Shown here: one piece after another, positions 47,914 through 51,176 of the stretch
How positions within the stretch are numbered: position 1 is the stretch's first letter
Layout of the letters: the number at the start of each line of letters is the position of its first letter
NCBI GenBank assembly: GCA_037441525.1
Contig: JBBISA010000029.1
Location: 1 to 51,176 of the forward strand
Direction: 5' to 3'
DNA length: 51,176 nt
From: SKVR01 sp037441525
GTDB taxonomy: Bacteria > Bacteroidota > Bacteroidia > Bacteroidales > UBA7960
Made by a program: the position numbers and the translations under genes
The notes under the pieces: model-generated
Seen by the model: the letters and a program-made list of their open reading frames with translations, nothing else
Databases searched by the model: none
Told to the model about the DNA's origin: nothing

Positions 47914-48984
47914 ATGTATAATACCCCTGATGCACCCAAACTTAAAAAAGGTTACTCGCTGAAACCTTACAATAAGCCCTTAGGGTCGCCCATTTATGGC
48001 ATAAAAAAAGTATTCAGGCCCGAATTGTTTCAGGGGAGCCAGCAAAAATTACAGTATTTTGAAGGATGGTACTTCAAAAATGCCAGCAACGACGAAAAAT
48101 CGGTGTGGTCCTTTATTCCTGGCATTTCCCTGGTTAAGGATGACTCGCATGCTTTCGTTCAGGCCATAAACGAACAATCAGGAGAAACCTTTTATTTCAG
48201 GTTTCCGGCCGATGAATTCAACTTCTCATCAAAAAGCTTTGCCATAACCATTGGAAACAACTTTTTTTCGCAGAACAGAATTGTACTGAACCTCAATGAT
48301 GGGAACCACAGTATTGCAGGTGAACTGCTCTTTAGCGATATGAGCATTTTCCCGGTTTCGCTGAGGCGGCCTGGTATAATGGGCTGGTATCGCTATGTTC
48401 CTTTTATGGAATGTTATCATGGCGTAGTGAGCCTCGATCACAGAATAGTGGGTAAACTTGCTATAAAGGGTGATGAAGTTGACTTTACCGATGGAAGGGG
48501 ATATATAGAAAAAGACTGGGGCACATCAATGCCAAAGGCCTGGATATGGATGCAAACCAACCATTTTGACCATCCTGGCACATCGTTCATGCTTTCAGTG
48601 GCAAGGATTCCCTGGATTGGCAATACTTTCACCGGATTTCTGGGCTATTTTCTTTACAGCGACCTGGTGATACCCTTTGCAACCTATACCTGGGCAAAAA
48701 TCAAAAAATTCGAATTTGGCAGCAATGAAGTTTTTATTACCATCAGGCAAAGACAATTAACATTCGAGATACACGCCACAAAGTCGATGCAAAACATTGC
48801 AAAATCAGGCACCGGGGGGCTTAAGGCTCCGGTATTTGGAAGCATGGACAGGGTTATTCATGAAAGTATTGATTCACAGATAAGTTTAAAGGTTATCCAC
48901 AACAAAAAAGGGGTAATATTTTTTGGCAAAGGCAGGTGCTCAGGGTTTGAAATGGTGGGCGACCTTACGTTATTAAAGCTTTGA
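47914..48984 (+). CDS. Tocopherol cyclase family protein
   Basis: The 356-residue protein resembles the tocopherol-cyclase-like family: QKLQYFEGWYFKNAS near the start, SVWSFIPGISL, GVVSLDHRI, and the hallmark GRGYIEKDWGTSMPKAWIWMQTNHF with SFMLSVARIPW. In plants this family closes the chromanol ring of vitamin E. Non-photosynthetic bacteria have homologues of unknown function that may act on lipids or prenylquinones. There is no signal peptide. It starts 11 bases after the S41 gene, so the two may be cotranscribed. Confidence 0.85.
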   Translation: MYNTPDAPKLKKGYSLKPYNKPLGSPIYGIKKVFRPELFQGSQQKLQYFEGWYFKNASNDEKSVWSFIPGISLVKDDSHAFVQAINEQSGETFYFRFPADEFNFSSKSFAITIGNNFFSQNRIVLNLNDGNHSIAGELLFSDMSIFPVSLRRPGIMGWYRYVPFMECYHGVVSLDHRIVGKLAIKGDEVDFTDGRGYIEKDWGTSMPKAWIWMQTNHFDHPGTSFMLSVARIPWIGNTFTGFLGYFLYSDLVIPFATYTWAKIKKFEFGSNEVFITIRQRQLTFEIHATKSMQNIAKSGTGGLKAPVFGSMDRVIHESIDSQISLKVIHNKKGVIFFGKGRCSGFEMVGDLTLLKL

Positions 48985-49075
48985 CATCCAGGAAACACAA
49001 TGATAAATTATTAGAATACTGAATAGACCTGCAATTTAATGAGTTGAATCGGTATAGATGAACAAACTGTAAAAA

Positions 49076-49762
49076 TCAGATAGACTGATAAAAGTTAATC
49101 CCTATCCAGAAACGGTTCCTGCTCGGGTTATTGATGAATGAGTCGAGGCGGTAATCAAGTCCCAGCTCAATTTTACCATTGTCGCTAATAGCGTAACCTA
49201 GAAAACCCACAAGCCTGATTTCCAGCTCATAATTTTTTCCTTCGAGGGAGTTTAAATACTCATTGTTTAGCCTGACGAAAAATTCCAGGGGATCGAGAGT
49301 CAGTCCCTCAAGTGGAATTTCGGTGGAAATCCGGTAACGCAATCTGAACTCAGGAGTTTCGACCCCAGAAAATGTCTGGTCGGTTGAAAAACGGTGCGAC
49401 AGGCTTAGTCCGGGCAACCTTCTTAACACGCTGAATTGCTGATTGGCGCGATGACTGATTGCATCTTCTTCGATTCTGATAAGGTACCCCAAACCTATCG
49501 ATGTGTTTATTCCAATTCGTTTTGCAGCAATGGCAGAAATGTCAGTCAAAAGGAATTCATAGCCAAAATCGCTGCCAATATCATCTTTTCCTTTTGCCAT
49601 TAACTGCCTCGATTCGGCCTTAAAATTTACCGACCAATCTTTGGGGAGTCTTTTATTGATGTTTAACGATGGCAGGAACCCAAATTGCCATGATGTTTGA
49701 GCCCCAGATGATAAGGAGAAAACAAATAGGGGAAGAAATATTAAAACACGTACAAAGCCCAT
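49076..49762 (-). CDS. DUF2490 outer-membrane beta-barrel-like protein
   Basis: This 228-residue protein has a signal peptide (MGFVRVLIFLPLFVFSLSSGA) and alternating hydrophobic strands typical of small outer-membrane barrels. It matches the DUF2490 pattern (WSVNFKAESRQL; FRLRYRISTEIPLEG; EFFVRLNNEYL; KIELGLDYRLDSF; FWIGINF at the end). The start is set at the ATG at 49762 rather than the upstream TTG at 49774 because it gives a proper signal peptide and follows the previous stop by one base. The role is unknown. Confidence 0.85.
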   Translation of the reverse strand: MGFVRVLIFLPLFVFSLSSGAQTSWQFGFLPSLNINKRLPKDWSVNFKAESRQLMAKGKDDIGSDFGYEFLLTDISAIAAKRIGINTSIGLGYLIRIEEDAISHRANQQFSVLRRLPGLSLSHRFSTDQTFSGVETPEFRLRYRISTEIPLEGLTLDPLEFFVRLNNEYLNSLEGKNYELEIRLVGFLGYAISDNGKIELGLDYRLDSFINNPSRNRFWIGINFYQSI

Positions 49763-49763
49763 A

Positions 49764-50336
49764 TCAGAAAACAATATTATCAGTATTTCTTAAAATCACT
49801 TTCGACCGATGCACAAACTCACCAGTGGCAGTAAACAGATATTCCATCAACTGAAATGAATCATCAACCCTTGCCGATACTACAATTTCATAATGAATAT
49901 CAATGTTGTTGTGGGTTTGCCTGTTTCTGAAATAGGCCAGACCCGAATTTCTGCTGCCCGAATACTGAACCTGAACTTTTCTTATCGTAAAACGGCCCAG
50001 GTCGGTTTGAAGGCGTTCCATCATCATGGAATACACATCAGCAAGTATATCACTGACTTTAACCTCAATTTCAACATCTTCAAAGGTGCCATCATCAGAA
50101 AATTCAATGCTGTATCGTTGGCCGTTGCTGCGAATTTTGGCTTCGATTGAATTTCGGTTAAACCCAATTTCCTTATACCATCTTACCCTTCCGCTTAAAT
50201 TCATGGAATCAACAAACGAACGCGCCATGGCAGGCACATCGCCTTCCTTTATGCGGATTTCTCTTTCGTATTTAGGCCGGGCCAGCCCCTGAAAGGCTAA
50301 TAAAAAAATAACAACCAGAAAAACTGAACTCTTCAT
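49764..50336 (-). CDS. Hypothetical exported protein
   Basis: The 190-residue product has a signal peptide (about 1-19, ending GLARP). The mature part is alpha/beta and resembles the PepSY-like fold loosely (AKIRSNGQRYSIEFSDDGTFEDVEIEVKVSDI). I cannot name a family with confidence. It is directly followed by the DUF2490 gene with one base between, so both likely act together in the envelope. Confidence 0.72.
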   Translation of the reverse strand: MKSSVFLVVIFLLAFQGLARPKYEREIRIKEGDVPAMARSFVDSMNLSGRVRWYKEIGFNRNSIEAKIRSNGQRYSIEFSDDGTFEDVEIEVKVSDILADVYSMMMERLQTDLGRFTIRKVQVQYSGSRNSGLAYFRNRQTHNNIDIHYEIVVSARVDDSFQLMEYLFTATGEFVHRSKVILRNTDNIVF

Positions 50337-50405
50337 GTTTGGTATGTTTTGTTTTTGTGTTCCGAAATTTTGATATGACCTGTATTTTAATCAACAAAAA
50401 AGCAA

Positions 50406-50422
50406 GCCACCTAAATGGTGCC
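50406..50422 (-). terminator. Weak terminator after the HD-domain gene
   Basis: GGCACC and GGTGGC pair at 5 of 6 positions around ATTTA on the minus strand and are followed by TTGCTTTTTTG. It lies about 120 bases after the HD-domain stop and upstream of the next gene in the same direction. The rest of 50337-50541 shows no gene. Confidence 0.35.
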
Positions 50423-50541
50423 ATTAAAACACAAATTTAGAATTGTTGTTTGTGTGCTATGTTAAACTAACAGTGCAAGAGCACCAAATCAGGGAAAAAT
50501 TGAATGTAAGAGTAAGTCGTACTGACAAATTCAACTTCCTT

Positions 50542-51084
50542 TTATTCCCTTTGTTGCATTGCCTGCAGGGCAAGCTCAGCAAAATCGGCCAGAGGAATAC
50601 CAATCAGTTCACATTCCATTATGTTCTCGCGCTTCACCGATGCTGCAAAGGCCTTTTCTTTCATTCGTTTTATGATTGATTTTGCCTTAACACTATGCAC
50701 ACTTTTGTCAGGATAAACCAAAGAAGTGGCAGAAATTAAACCAGTAATGGTTTCGCTGGCGGCAAGGGCATGGTGCAACGTTTTGGTTCGTGGCAACCCA
50801 TGGGCGGCATCTTCGTTGTGAAGCATAACAGCTTCAACAATCTCTTCATCTATGCTGTTTTCACGCAGAATACGAGCCGTTTCCATGGCATGGATTTTCA
50901 TTTCGTGAGCTGTAAATTCCACATCCAGATCGTGGAGCAATCCTGCCAAACCCCATTTGTCTTCATCTTCACCCAGTTTTTGGGCCAATGCCCGCATTAC
51001 GGCCTCCGATGCCAGGCAGTGGGCTATCATCTTTTCATTTTTCACATAAGTCCGCAAAAGGGAAAGGGCCCGAGTGCGTTGCAA
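50542..51084 (-). CDS. HD-domain phosphohydrolase-like protein
   Basis: This 180-residue protein carries an HDIG-type metal-dependent phosphohydrolase domain: MIAHCLASEAVMRALA, GLLHDLDVE (the HD pair), KIHAMETARIL and VMLHNEDAAHG. The start is TTG at 51084, immediately after an in-frame stop; it is accepted because the family's N-terminal helix (ALSLLRTYVKNEKMI) begins at once. Members act on nucleotides or similar phosphoesters; the substrate here is unknown. Bases 51085-51176 hold nothing I can identify. Confidence 0.85.
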   Translation of the reverse strand: MQRTRALSLLRTYVKNEKMIAHCLASEAVMRALAQKLGEDEDKWGLAGLLHDLDVEFTAHEMKIHAMETARILRENSIDEEIVEAVMLHNEDAAHGLPRTKTLHHALAASETITGLISATSLVYPDKSVHSVKAKSIIKRMKEKAFAASVKRENIMECELIGIPLADFAELALQAMQQRE

Positions 51085-51176
51085 AGCTTATAAAAATTTT
51101 AACTGCGAAGTTAACAATAAATTTCACTACTGACCGGATAAAATAATATCAAAAAAGGGGCTGCGCCATTAAGGTT

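Overview
The window looks like a piece of a Bacteroidota chromosome, probably order Bacteroidales/Marinilabiliales. The reasons are a SusC/SusD pair next to glycoside hydrolases, a hybrid beta-propeller/LuxR-type sensor, a type IX secretion sorting tail, a Nudix-type sugar regulator beside xylose genes, and promoter-like TAnnTTTG boxes. The genus cannot be fixed from the sequence.

Layout. 0.3-4.0 kb (minus strand): an ABC-F ATPase and aspS. 4.2-9.8 kb (plus): a broken B12-binding-type radical SAM gene, then a DUF6807 protein and two Gfo/Idh/MocA-type oxidoreductases that look like an exported sugar-oxidation operon. 9.9-11.1 kb: a serine beta-lactamase-like hydrolase. 11.38 kb: tRNA-Asn(GTT) with a strong terminator. 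11.5-24.3 kb (minus): a nitrogen-fixation island in the order nifH-nifI1-nifI2-nifD-nifK-nifE-nifN-nifB-fdx-(gap)-nifV, with a nifA-like sigma-54 activator upstream of nifH. A good -24/-12 sigma-54 promoter sits about 50 bp before nifH. 24.6-26.4 kb: a small PH-like protein and a DUF418 membrane protein. 26.6-30.3 kb (plus): a Nudix regulator, xylB and xylA, with a candidate operator and a clear terminator. 30.8-44.5 kb (plus): an endonuclease/exonuclease/phosphatase lipoprotein, then a probable beta-1,2-glucan locus (sensor-regulator, two GH144-like enzymes, GH3 beta-glucosidase, SusC, SusD). 44.7-51.1 kb: a CBM9-like protein with a type IX sorting tail, an S41 protease, a tocopherol-cyclase-family protein, two small envelope proteins and an HD-domain protein.

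Main observation. The nif island is complete in gene content for the catalytic and cofactor core, but four of its genes are interrupted. nifV has two in-frame stops, nifN one, nifK one stop plus one frameshift, and the nifA-like gene one stop, one frameshift and a Walker B Asp-to-Tyr change. The radical SAM gene at 4.2-5.9 kb carries two more in-frame stops. The flanking codons read on in the correct frame with conserved family sequence on both sides, so the lesions are mostly point substitutions. nifH, nifD, nifE, nifB, nifI1, nifI2 and the ferredoxin gene remain open, as do all other genes in the window. The simplest reading is a recently decaying nitrogenase locus. Sequence error or an assembly of mixed strains is the main alternative and cannot be excluded from one sequence. 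A 49-bp repeat occurs in inverted orientation at the window's left end and just upstream of nifV, where the nif operon is interrupted by about 0.5 kb of non-coding sequence.
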